A stretch of 47,257 nt of DNA from NCBI GenBank assembly GCA_012271265.1, contig JAAXGQ010000104.1:1-47257 (forward strand). Direction: 5' to 3'. The stretch's first letter is position 1; each line of letters opens with the position of its first letter. A program made the position numbers and the translations under genes. The notes below the pieces were generated by a model. The model was not told the DNA's origin. It was given only the letters and a program-made list of their open reading frames with translations, and made no database searches. Of the stretch, positions 20,090 through 29,234 are shown in pieces. The stretch comes from Vicinamibacteraceae bacterium (lineage in GTDB: Bacteria > Acidobacteriota > Vicinamibacteria > Marinacidobacterales > Marinacidobacteraceae).

Positions 20090-21555
20090 ACAGCTGGAAC
20101 AGCTTCCCCCGCGCGCCGCTGGCGCTCACGGCTCTCGCGGCCCTGGGCCTTCTCCTGACGGCAGCCCCTGTCCCGGCGGTGGAGGAGGACGCGGACAACC
20201 CCGAACTCCGCGCCGGGCTCACCCTGCTCGACGAATGGATCCAGGCTCGCGTCGAGTACAGCGGGCTCCCCGGCCTGGTGATCGGCATCGTCCACGACCA
20301 GGAGGTCGTCTGGACGAAGGCCTACGGCCTCGCCTCGCTCGATCCGCCGGTCCCGATGACCGAGGACTCGATCTTCCGCATTGCCTCCCACTCGAAGCTG
20401 TTCACCTCGATCGCGGTGCTGCGGGCGCGCGACGCCGGCAAGGTCCGGCTCGACGATCCGATCACCGGGCTCCTGCCCTGGTTCGACATCGAGAACCGGC
20501 ACCCCGAAGCGCGCGCGGTGACGGTCCGCCACCTGCTGACCCACACCGCCGGTCTGCCCCGGGAGTCCATCCACCCGGCCTGGACCGACTTCGAGTTCCC
20601 GGAAGCCGGGGCGCTCCGCGACACCGTCTCCGACCAGGAAACGACCTACGCCACCGAGACGAAGTGGAAGTACTCGAACCTCGGCTTCACCCTGGCGGGG
20701 ATGGTGGCGGAGGCGGCTTCGGGAAGGTCCTTCGCCGAGCTCGTCGAAGAGGAGATTCTGGGGCCGATCGGCATGGATTCGACCAGCGTCGGCCCGGTTC
20801 CGGCCGACCAGAAGGTCCGTCTGGCCACCGGCTATGGGCGCCGGATGCCCGATGGCAGCCGCTTGGCGATGCCCTTCGTCGACGCCCACTCCTTCGATCC
20901 GGCGACCGGGCTCTCCAGCACGGTGCCCGACATGCTCCGCTTCCTCAAGTGGCAGATGCGGGTCCGGGACCGCCGCAGCGAGGAGGTGCTGGCGACGAAC
21001 ACGCTGCTCGAGATGCAGCGGGTGCATTGGCTCCAGCCCTCCTGGACGAGCGGCTGGGGGCTCGGCTTTTCGATCCGGCATACCGACGACCGCGACCTGA
21101 TCGGCCACGGCGGCTCCTACCCCGGCTACCGGACGCAGACGCAACTGAGTCCGGAAGAGAAGGTCGGGGTGGTCGTGTTCACGAACGGGGGCGACGGCAA
21201 CCCCGGCCAGTACCTGGAGAAGGCCTTCGAGTGGGTCGCGCCGCACCTGCCGACGCCGGAGAAGGAGCCGGCGGTCTGGACGACGGACTGGGAGCGCTAC
21301 CTGGGCAAGTACCGGAACCGCTGGGGCGACACGAGCGTTCTGCGGCTGGGGAATGAACTGGTGGTCCTCTCACCGCTCTCGGAGAACCCGGACAGCTCGA
21401 AGGGCATCCTGCGGCCGACGGACAAGGAGCACGAATTCCGCATGGAGAGCGACGGTTTCGGCGCCCACGGCGAGATCGTCCGCTTCGACATGGACGCCTC
21501 GGGCCAGCCGACGAGGATCTACGTAGGGGTCAACTACTCCGAGAGAGTGCGCTGA
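20086..21555 (+). CDS. serine hydrolase (beta-lactamase / class C PBP family)
   Basis: FRIASHSKLFTSIAV (SxxK), WKYSNLGFTLAG (YxN), HGGSYPGY; signal peptide. Confidence 0.92.
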   Translation: MNSWNSFPRAPLALTALAALGLLLTAAPVPAVEEDADNPELRAGLTLLDEWIQARVEYSGLPGLVIGIVHDQEVVWTKAYGLASLDPPVPMTEDSIFRIASHSKLFTSIAVLRARDAGKVRLDDPITGLLPWFDIENRHPEARAVTVRHLLTHTAGLPRESIHPAWTDFEFPEAGALRDTVSDQETTYATETKWKYSNLGFTLAGMVAEAASGRSFAELVEEEILGPIGMDSTSVGPVPADQKVRLATGYGRRMPDGSRLAMPFVDAHSFDPATGLSSTVPDMLRFLKWQMRVRDRRSEEVLATNTLLEMQRVHWLQPSWTSGWGLGFSIRHTDDRDLIGHGGSYPGYRTQTQLSPEEKVGVVVFTNGGDGNPGQYLEKAFEWVAPHLPTPEKEPAVWTTDWERYLGKYRNRWGDTSVLRLGNELVVLSPLSENPDSSKGILRPTDKEHEFRMESDGFGAHGEIVRFDMDASGQPTRIYVGVNYSERVR

Positions 21556-21556
21556 G

Positions 21557-22153
21557 GTGAGGGGCGGACCGCTGGGCGGACGGCGCTTCGTCCTGCACTG
21601 GATCGTCGCCAGCGGCGTCGGCATGGCGGTCGCGGCGACCTTCGCGCGGCCGCTCTCCTACGCCGCCGGCGCGGTCGCCGGAATGGGCGGCCCGGCGCTG
21701 GTGGAGGCGGTCATCGGCCTCGTGGCCGGGGGCGGAGCGCTGGGCGGGATGGCGCTCGCGCAGTGGTTCGTCCTGCGCCGTCGGGTGGCGTGGGCCGCCC
21801 GCTGGCCGATCGCGCTCGCGGCAGCCGGGGCGGCGGGCGCGGCGACGGGCTTCGTAGCCGACGAGCTCCTGCTCCCCGGGGCGCCGCCGCCGCTGCCGCT
21901 CGCGGTGGGCGCCTCGGCCTTCGTCCTGGTGCTCTGGCGCGTCCTGCGTCCGGTAGCCGCCCGGCCGGCCCTGCTCGCGTTGGCCACCGCCGGCAGCTTC
22001 CTGCTCGCCGCCACGCTGAGCGCCGGCACGGCGGCGCTGGGCGACTTCACCGGCGCCAGCCCGCTCTTCGCCGCCCTGTTTGGCGCGCTCTTCGGCGCCG
22101 CCACCGCTTTTTCTCTCCAGCGAACCCAGTCCTCCTCCGCTTCCTCGACCTGA
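21557..22153 (+). CDS. hypothetical multi-TM membrane protein
   Basis: 198 aa, hydrophobic Ala/Leu/Gly-rich helices; directly follows the serine hydrolase; GTG start. Confidence 0.55.
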   Translation: MRGGPLGGRRFVLHWIVASGVGMAVAATFARPLSYAAGAVAGMGGPALVEAVIGLVAGGGALGGMALAQWFVLRRRVAWAARWPIALAAAGAAGAATGFVADELLLPGAPPPLPLAVGASAFVLVLWRVLRPVAARPALLALATAGSFLLAATLSAGTAALGDFTGASPLFAALFGALFGAATAFSLQRTQSSSASST

Positions 22154-22200
22154 TCCGAAGGTCGGAGGCGGCATGGAGTCCGCAGCCATGGAGCCCCCTG

Positions 22201-22912
22201 ACGCATGGAGCAGTGGCCCCATGGAGCGCCGGCGTCCTCGCCGGCCTGCGCCGCACCTCCACTCCCCCAAGCAGGCTCCTGCCGACCGCGACGACCTGCC
22301 GACCGACCGTGCGCCGGCACCCCCACGGTCCATGCCCGCCTGCGGCGGTGGCCGGCGTGGACGCCGGCGCTCCCGGTGGGCGGTGCCCGGTGAGAGCGCC
22401 GGCCCTATGGAGCGCCGGCCCTATGGAGCGCCGGCGTCCTCGCCGGCCTGCGCCGCACCGCCAGTCCCCCAAGCAGTCTCCTGCCGGCCGCGACGACGGG
22501 CCGACCGACCGTGCGCCGGCACCCCCACGGTCCATGCCCGACTGCGGCGGTGGCCGGCGAAGACGCCGGCGCTCCCGGTGGGCGGTGCCCGGTGAGAGCG
22601 CCGGCCCCATGGAGCGCCGGCGTCCTCGCCGGCCTGCGCCCCACCGCCAGTCCCCCAAGCAGTCTCCTGCCGGCCGCGACGACGGGCCGACCGACCGTGC
22701 GCCGGCACCCCCACGGTCCATGCCCGACTGCGGCGGTGGCCGGCGAAGACGCCGGCGCTCCCGGTGGGCGGTGCCCGGTGAGAGCGCCGGCCCTATGGAG
22801 CGCCGGCCCTATGGAGCGCCGGCGTCCTCGCCGGCCTGCGCCCCACCGCCAGTCCCCCAAGCATCTCCTGCCGGCCGCGCCGCTACGCGTCCCGGCAGGG
22901 TCATGGAGCGTC
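22201..22912. repeat. Composite tandem array of palindromic elements, unit about 186/202 bp
   Basis: ATGGAGCGCCGGCGTCCTCGCCGGCCTGCGCC at 22221, 22423, 22609 and 22811 (spacings 202, 186, 202); the 16-bp difference is an extra GGCCCTATGGAGCGCC copy. Confidence 0.92.
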
Positions 22913-22916
22913 GGCT

Positions 22917-23165
22917 ATGCCGGATGACTGCGCGTGGCGCGCGGCCCGCGCTCTCGTGGCGCTCGTCACGTTCCAGATCGCGCTCGGCCTTACCGCGTAC
23001 CTGGTCACCCTCGACGGCGCCGGCATGCTGCAACCGGGTACGGGCCAGGTGATCGTGAACACCACCCACGCCGTCATGGGCGCCGTCCTGACCGCCGCCA
23101 CGGTCGCCGCCGTCCTCACCATCCCCCGGCCAGCCCGGCCGGAGGCGCCTGGAGACGCCTCCTGA
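22917..23165 (+). CDS. Short two-TM protein resembling the C-terminal part of heme A synthase (COX15/CtaA); possibly truncated
   Basis: FQIALGLTAYLVTLDG ... GQVIVNTTHAVMGAVLTAATVAAVL resembles Q-x-LG ... VTTAHxAxGxLxLATS in CtaA-like proteins; the 5' end abuts the repeat array. Confidence 0.4.
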   Translation: MPDDCAWRAARALVALVTFQIALGLTAYLVTLDGAGMLQPGTGQVIVNTTHAVMGAVLTAATVAAVLTIPRPARPEAPGDAS

Positions 23166-23243
23166 CCTCCGCCGAAGGCGGCGCCCGACGCCCCAGCCAC
23201 GCACCCCTCTTGCCCCCGGCGGACCGCGTTCTACACTGATCCC

Positions 23244-23633
23244 ATGAAGGAGAGCTTCGGAATCGACCTGGACCAGGCCCGGCGGTTCCAGGCGGCAAGG
23301 GAGCGGCGGCGGCAGGCCCGGATCGAGGCGCGCTTCGAGCAGGCCACCCGGGACGCGGCCGCGATCATCGCCGCCATCGTCCGCGAGGTGAACCCGCGCC
23401 GCATCTACCAGTGGGGTTCGCTGCTCGACCGGTCGCGCTTCAGCGAGATCTCGGACATCGATGTGGCCGTGGAGGGGCTTTCGGGACCGGAGGAGTTCTT
23501 CCGCGCGCTGGGGATCGCGATGGACGGAACGACCCTGCCGGTGGACCTGATCGAGCTGGAGAAGGTTCCCGAAGAAATCGCCGAACGCATCCGGACGCGG
23601 GGCGCGCTGGTTCATGAACGCCCGAATTCATGA
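23244..23633 (+). CDS. MNT-type nucleotidyltransferase domain protein (MntA-like)
   Basis: YQWGSLLDRSRFSEISDIDVAVEG (GSx10DxD nucleotidyltransferase motif), then LPVDLIELEKVPEEIAERIRTRGALVHE. Confidence 0.85.
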   Translation: MKESFGIDLDQARRFQAARERRRQARIEARFEQATRDAAAIIAAIVREVNPRRIYQWGSLLDRSRFSEISDIDVAVEGLSGPEEFFRALGIAMDGTTLPVDLIELEKVPEEIAERIRTRGALVHERPNS

Positions 23634-24112
23634 ACGCCCGGATCCCTGAACTGGCGGCCGCCGTGGCCCTGCATCGCCGGCGGCTGGACGCCGTTCGGGA
23701 CACGCTGGAAAAGACGCTCGTCGAAGAGATTCCCCGGCTCGGCAGAACTCCGGTCTCGGCTCTCATCGTCGTCGGCCTGCTGGAGAACTGGTACACCTGC
23801 CTGGAGACCATTCTGCTGCGGATTTCCCAGCATTTCGAGAACCGCCTCGCCCCCAGCCGCTGGCATCGGGATCTGCTGGAAAGGATGGCGCTGGACATCG
23901 AGGGCGTCCGGCCGGCGGCGGTCTCCGAGGCGGCCTTCCCTCCGCTGATGGAACTGCTTCGGTTCCGCCACTTCAAGCGCTATTACTTCGAACTGGATTA
24001 CGACTGGGACCGCCTGGACTTCCTGGTGGCCAAGCTGCGCCAGGCCCACCCACTGGCAGCTCGCGACCTCGAGCGCTTCGAGCGTTTCCTGAGCACGCTG
24101 GATTCGCCCTGA
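23630..24112 (+). CDS. HepT-like (HEPN-fold) partner protein
   Basis: LLRFRHFKRYYFELDYDWDRLDFLV, HepT-like family motif; ATGA overlap with the MNT gene. Confidence 0.78.
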   Translation: MNARIPELAAAVALHRRRLDAVRDTLEKTLVEEIPRLGRTPVSALIVVGLLENWYTCLETILLRISQHFENRLAPSRWHRDLLERMALDIEGVRPAAVSEAAFPPLMELLRFRHFKRYYFELDYDWDRLDFLVAKLRQAHPLAARDLERFERFLSTLDSP

Positions 24113-24116
24113 CCCT

Positions 24117-24231
24117 TGGGGACCGTGGGCCGGGAGGCCCACGGTCCAAGCCCGCCTGCGGCGGTGGCCGGTGAGAGCGGCGGCCCCATGGAGCGCCGGC
24201 GTCCTCGCCGGCCTGCGCCGCACCGCCGCTC
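24117..24231. repeat. Palindromic element copy downstream of the MNT/HepT pair
   Basis: CATGGAGCGCCGGCGTCCTCGCCGGCCTGCGCCGCACCG with an associated CACGGTCCAAGCCCGCCTGCGGCGGTGGCCGGTGAGAG module shared with the 22.2-22.9 kb array. Confidence 0.85.
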
Positions 24232-24265
24232 CCTCAGTCGCGCCCCTTGACCGGATCGCGAGAGA

Positions 24266-27157
24266 TCAGGTCCTGGAGAGACGAGTGCGGGGGAGGAAGC
24301 GGGCGAGAAACTCGGCCGGGTGGTGGGGTCTGCGGCCCACGGCGTCCCCCAGCTGATGGCGGCAGGAGGTTCCTGCGGCAACCAGGGCGTCCTCCGGGGG
24401 AAGGGCGCGGGCGGCGGGGAAGAGGCGCCGCTCGCCGACGGCCCAGGAGATGTCGTAGTGGTCCTTCGTGTAGCCGAAGCTCCCGGCCATCCCGCAGCAA
24501 CCCGAGTCCGCCACCTCGATCGCCGCGCCCGCCGCCTCCAGAGCCGTCTGGAGCGGGCCAACACCGCAGAAGGCCTTCTGGTGGCAGTGCCCGTGCGCCA
24601 GGGCGCGGGTTCCCCGGCCCCGACCGCCGAGCAGTGACCGCAGCCGCTCGGCCCGGGCTTGAAGGAACTCGTCGAAGAGGACCGCCCGACCCGCTACGCC
24701 CTCCGCGGCGCTCCGCTCGCTCTCGGGGACCAGTTCGGGGATTTCGTCGCGGAAACTGAAGAGGCACGACGGCTCCAATCCCACGATCGGAGCGGTGCCG
24801 CCGCCTGCCCCGGAGAGGGCGCGAACGCTGCCCTCGGCGAGCTTCCGGGCGCGGTCGAGACGTCCCCGCGAAATGGCCGGCCGGCCGCAGCACGCCGGCG
24901 GCGAGAGCGTCACTCGATAACCGAGCGCCCACAGCACGCGGCAGGCGGCAACCCCGATGCCCGGCTCGAACCAGTTCGTGAAGGTGTCCGGGAAGACGAC
25001 GACCTCTCCGCGCGGCTCCAGGGGCTGACCCGCTTCGCCGCGCCGGGCGAACCAGCGCCGGAACGGCTCGCGGGCCAGGGCCGGCAGGCTCCGCCTCGGG
25101 TCGAAGCCGGCGAACCGGGTCATCAGCGCCTTCGTGATCCCCGCACGGTCGAGAAGGCGGCCCACCGGTCCGAGGCGGCTGCCCCAGCGGGCGAGGAGGT
25201 CCGGCGCCGCGAAGACGAAGTCAGCGAGCGGACGTCGGCGATTGCGGTAGGCGTAGTGGAGGAAGTCGGACTTCAGCCGGGCCATGTCCACGCCCGACGG
25301 GCACTCGGCCTTGCACGCCTTGCAGCCGAGGCAGAGGTCGAGCGCGGCAAGCACCCGGTCCTCGGCCTCCTGCCCGGGTTCGAGCCGTCCATCGAGGAGC
25401 GCCCGCAGCAGGTTCGCCCGGCCCCGGGTGGAGTGCTCCTCCTCGTGGGTGACCATGAACGACGGGCACATCGTCCCCGCGAGTTCCTTCCGGCAGACCC
25501 CGGCGCCGTTACAGAGCTCGACCGCCCGGGCAAAGCCGTTCTCGCGCGGATAAGGGAAGACGACCGGCAGCTCGGCGGGGGCGTAACCCGGCCCGTAGCG
25601 GAGGTTCTCGGTCATCGCCGGAGCGTCCACGACCTTGCCCGGATTCATGATCCCGGCGGGATCGAAGGCCGCCTTGAGCCGGCGGAAAGCCTGGTAGATG
25701 CTCGGGCCGAAGATCTTCTCGTTGAAGTGGCTGCGGGCGAGTCCGTCGCCGTGCTCCCCGCTCATGGCGCCGCCGAAGTCGAGCACCAGTTCGCAGACCT
25801 CGGCGGCGAGAGCCTCCATCTTGCGGACCTCCGCCGGGTCCTTGAGGTTGATCAGCGGGCGGATGTGGAGGCAGCCGGCGCCGGCGTGGGCGTAGAAGCA
25901 GCTCTCGGTATCGCGCTTCGCCAGGATCTCCTCGAACCGCCGAATGAACTCCGGAAGCCGGTCCGGTTCGACCGCGGTGTCCTCCACGAAGGCAATCGGC
26001 TTGTGGTCTCCGGGGATGCTCAGGAGGAGTGGCAGCGCGGACTTCCGCACCTGCCAGACATTCAACTGCTCCGCCGGGTCGAAGATCCGGAGCATGGGCC
26101 GGCCGCGGCCGCGAAGGAGCCGCTCCAGCCGGTCGAACTTCGCATCCACCGCGGCCCGGCTCTCCCCGGTGAACTCGACCAGGATCAGGGCCTCCGGCTG
26201 GCCCTCGACGAACCCCAGCCGGCGGGAGTACTCGAGGGACTCGCGGGCGAGCCGCAACACCATGCTGTCCGCGAGCTCGACCGCCGACGGCCCGAGTTCG
26301 AGCGCCTCCACGCCCGTCTCGAGGGCGAGGAGCAGGTCGTCGAAGTGGAGGACGGCAAGACCGGCCGCCGGGGGCAGAGGGTGGAGGTGCAGCCGGGCCT
26401 CGACCACCGTCGCCAGCGTGCCTTCCGACCCCACCACGAGGTGGGCGAGGTTCACGCCCGCCGGGTCCAACAGCTCGTCCAGGTTGTAACCGGAGACCCG
26501 GCGCGGGATCCGCGGGAACTGCTTCCGGATGTCCGCGGCGTACTCGGCGCGGATCGCCAGCACTTCGCGGAGAAGCCGGCCCAACGCGCCTCCGGCAGGC
26601 GCCTTCCGCCGCATCTCCTCCCAGCTCATCCAGCCCAGCCGGGCGGTGCTGCCGTCGGGGAACACGACGTCCAGGTCGAGCACGTTCTCGGCTGTCTTGC
26701 CGTAGATCAGCGAGCGCGAGCCGGCGGAGTTGTTGCCGATCATCCCCCCCAGGTTGGCCCGGTTCGAGGTGGAGGTCTCCGGCCCGAATCGCAGGCCCAG
26801 CGGCGCCAGCTGCGCGGCCAGCGCCGCCTGGACCACCCCCGGCTGCACCCGGGCCCACATCTCCTCGCGATTGATTTCGAGGACCGAGCGGAAATGGGCG
26901 GAGAGGTCGAGCACCACCGCCTCGCCCACCGCCTGCCCCGCGAGCGAGGTGCCCCCGCCCCGGGGCAGCACCGGAGCACCGGCGGCGGCGGCCGTGCGGA
27001 CGGCCTCCTCCACGTCGCCGGCGTGGCGCGGGATGACGACCCCCAACGGCTCGATCTGGTACATGCTGGCGTCCGTCGAGTAGAGGATCCGGGACGCCCG
27101 GTCAAAGCGGACATCCCCCTCGATCCGGGACGCCAGGTCCCGCGCCAACTCCGCCAT
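24266..27157 (-). CDS. FAD-linked oxidase with C-terminal Fe-S (4Fe-4S, CCG) domain; D-lactate/glycolate dehydrogenase type
   Basis: PRGGGTSLAGQAVGEAVVLDLS, GPETSTSNRANLGGMIGNNSAGSRS, ALDLCLGCKACKAECPSGVDM, HGHCHQKAFCG, DSGCCGMAGSFGY. Confidence 0.92.
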   Translation of the reverse strand: MAELARDLASRIEGDVRFDRASRILYSTDASMYQIEPLGVVIPRHAGDVEEAVRTAAAAGAPVLPRGGGTSLAGQAVGEAVVLDLSAHFRSVLEINREEMWARVQPGVVQAALAAQLAPLGLRFGPETSTSNRANLGGMIGNNSAGSRSLIYGKTAENVLDLDVVFPDGSTARLGWMSWEEMRRKAPAGGALGRLLREVLAIRAEYAADIRKQFPRIPRRVSGYNLDELLDPAGVNLAHLVVGSEGTLATVVEARLHLHPLPPAAGLAVLHFDDLLLALETGVEALELGPSAVELADSMVLRLARESLEYSRRLGFVEGQPEALILVEFTGESRAAVDAKFDRLERLLRGRGRPMLRIFDPAEQLNVWQVRKSALPLLLSIPGDHKPIAFVEDTAVEPDRLPEFIRRFEEILAKRDTESCFYAHAGAGCLHIRPLINLKDPAEVRKMEALAAEVCELVLDFGGAMSGEHGDGLARSHFNEKIFGPSIYQAFRRLKAAFDPAGIMNPGKVVDAPAMTENLRYGPGYAPAELPVVFPYPRENGFARAVELCNGAGVCRKELAGTMCPSFMVTHEEEHSTRGRANLLRALLDGRLEPGQEAEDRVLAALDLCLGCKACKAECPSGVDMARLKSDFLHYAYRNRRRPLADFVFAAPDLLARWGSRLGPVGRLLDRAGITKALMTRFAGFDPRRSLPALAREPFRRWFARRGEAGQPLEPRGEVVVFPDTFTNWFEPGIGVAACRVLWALGYRVTLSPPACCGRPAISRGRLDRARKLAEGSVRALSGAGGGTAPIVGLEPSCLFSFRDEIPELVPESERSAAEGVAGRAVLFDEFLQARAERLRSLLGGRGRGTRALAHGHCHQKAFCGVGPLQTALEAAGAAIEVADSGCCGMAGSFGYTKDHYDISWAVGERRLFPAARALPPEDALVAAGTSCRHQLGDAVGRRPHHPAEFLARFLPRTRLSRT

Positions 27158-27271
27158 CGGGGCGCGAGAATAGCCGCGCTTGTCCACCCCGGGCGGCGGC
27201 GTCCGCCCGATCCGCGAGACCGCCACCCGTTCGGCGCCGACCGCTACGTGGCGGCGCAGCCCCGAGAGAAG

Positions 27272-27706
27272 CTACGCGGCGGCGCGGTGGCGGTCCACCA
27301 GGCCGAGAGCGGTGGCGATGAGGATGATGATCAGCGGAAACGTCCCGCCGGCGAGGCCGTGGGTCACCCCGAGGAAGGGAATTCGCAGCAGGACCACCCC
27401 GGCGTTCACCAGGCTCGCCGCCACGATCCACCCGAAGGCCCGGCGCTCCTTCCGGTAGGCGAGCACCGCTCCGAGCAGCAGGATCCCGTAGCCGAGTCCG
27501 AACGCGGCAGCGGTGCCGCGCCGGGCCGACAGCGCTGCGGCGACGGCTTCGTCACCGTTCGCGACTTCCGCCGGGGTGAACCGGCCGGCGATGAGATCCC
27601 CGGAGGGATTCACGTAGGAGTGGACGACGGAGAGCAGGGACAGCGCGATATAGATGACGGCGAGCAGCCCGAAGAGGATCCAGCTGATCCGGTGTGCGTG
27701 CTTCAT
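27272..27706 (-). CDS. hypothetical membrane protein
   Basis: 144 aa with several predicted TM helices; GGAGGAG SD upstream. Confidence 0.6.
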   Translation of the reverse strand: MKHAHRISWILFGLLAVIYIALSLLSVVHSYVNPSGDLIAGRFTPAEVANGDEAVAAALSARRGTAAAFGLGYGILLLGAVLAYRKERRAFGWIVAASLVNAGVVLLRIPFLGVTHGLAGGTFPLIIILIATALGLVDRHRAAA

Positions 27707-27784
27707 GTTGGCTCCTCCGGGGTGGTCGGCTTCGAGGGCAGTGGCGAAGAGCCGGGGCCGCGCCTGGGTCCGGCCGGCGCCGCT

Positions 27785-29092
27785 TTATTGCGTCCAGCCG
27801 GCGCTGAGCCCCTCGCGGTCCACCCTGTCACCGCGCAGGTAGACCGACTCGATCTGGCGGGTGTTCGTGATGTCGTCGAGCGGGTTCGCGGTCAGAACGA
27901 CGAAGTCGGCGCTCTTCCCGGCAGCGATCGTGCCGAGGTCGTCCCGCTCCAGGAATTCCGCCGCCGCCCCGGTGGCGGAGACGAGCACATCGTGCGGGGA
28001 CACCCCCGCCGCCACCATGTCGGCCATCTCGATGTGGGGCCGGAAGGCGCCGTTGCCGTCGGTCCCCATGGCGATCTTCATCCCCGCGTCGCTGAGACGC
28101 TTCAGGTTGCGCGCCTCGATTCCGAAGGGCTCGTCGCGGGCCGGGTTGTCCTGGTAGCCGGCCTGAAGCGCTTCGATCTCCTCCGGGGTCCGGGTTCCGG
28201 AAAGCCAGGAAAGATCCACCGCCGCGCCCCGGCTGCCCATGTTGGGCACGAGCCACACATTCGGCCGCTCGGCGACGAGCTCCATCAACTCGTCGTCCAC
28301 GTCCATCTCGCGGACGCCGTGGGCGAAGGCGTCGATTCCGGCCCGCAGCAGCCCCTTCGCGTCCTCCAGGTCGTAGATGTGCGCGGTGACCCGCAGGCCA
28401 TGCTGGTGCGCTTCTTCGATGACCGGGCCGTACAGCTCGGGCGTCATCTTTTCGTACTGGCCGTTCCGGTCATCGACCCAGATCTTGACCAAATCGACCT
28501 CCTGCGCCGCCAGCTCCCGGACCGCCGCCCGGCCCTCTTCCTCGGTGTCGATCCAGTACGGGACCTCGGAGCGCCCCGGTTCGTGGCGCGTGATGCCGCG
28601 GCCTGCCGTCATGGACCGTGCCGCGCCGGCGATCTCCTCGTCGCGCAGGGCGAACGTGGCGTCCCCTTCGTCGTGCCCCAGGCTGACGGCCATGGAGACG
28701 CCGTACCATGCCCGCCGCTGCAGGTCCTCGATGCGGGCTTCGCGCTCCACCGAGAGGTGGACGTGGGTGTCGAGGAGCGCGGGGATCACCGTGCGGCCGG
28801 AGAGATCCACCCGGCTCGCCCCTTCCGGCGCTTCCACCTCGCCGGAGGCGCCGACCGCAACGAAGGCGCCGCCATCCACCACGAACGCCGCGTCTTCGAT
28901 CGGATCGCTGCCGTCACCGACGATCACCGTGGCCCCTTCGTAGACCACCGCGGTGCTCAGCGCCACGTCCGCCGTCCCCCCGCATCGGACAAGGATTGCG
29001 GCGGCAAGCAGCGACCCGACAATGACGGTGGGGCGCCTCATCGCGGCCGGCGCCAGCCCGAACGGATTCTGCTTCTCGCTGCTGCGGAACAT
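27785..29092 (-). CDS. amidohydrolase family protein with signal sequence
   Basis: VIPALLDTHVHLSVE, VTAHIYD, DAFAHGV, MGTDGNG, LGTIAAGKSADFVVL. Confidence 0.88.
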   Translation of the reverse strand: MFRSSEKQNPFGLAPAAMRRPTVIVGSLLAAAILVRCGGTADVALSTAVVYEGATVIVGDGSDPIEDAAFVVDGGAFVAVGASGEVEAPEGASRVDLSGRTVIPALLDTHVHLSVEREARIEDLQRRAWYGVSMAVSLGHDEGDATFALRDEEIAGAARSMTAGRGITRHEPGRSEVPYWIDTEEEGRAAVRELAAQEVDLVKIWVDDRNGQYEKMTPELYGPVIEEAHQHGLRVTAHIYDLEDAKGLLRAGIDAFAHGVREMDVDDELMELVAERPNVWLVPNMGSRGAAVDLSWLSGTRTPEEIEALQAGYQDNPARDEPFGIEARNLKRLSDAGMKIAMGTDGNGAFRPHIEMADMVAAGVSPHDVLVSATGAAAEFLERDDLGTIAAGKSADFVVLTANPLDDITNTRQIESVYLRGDRVDREGLSAGWTQ

Positions 29093-29234
29093 TTTCGGCT
29101 CCCTCCACGCGTCGAGGCAGCCACCCCGTCCGCCCCGCGCGAACTGCCGAAAATATCAGCCCCTTCCCGAATCCGGATCGACACCCATCCCCAGCGACGG
29201 AAGGCACGGAACAGGCCAGTCAAGGAACCCAGGA

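Noticed and set aside
22047-22905. Long ORFs through repeats (MERRRPRRPAPH..., MRRRPARTPALHGAG...) here and at 29-30 kb, 39 kb and 46-47 kb
   Set aside because: Translations are repeat-encoded, Arg/Pro/Ala-rich, open on both strands and track the repeat period; treated as spurious and not as proteins.
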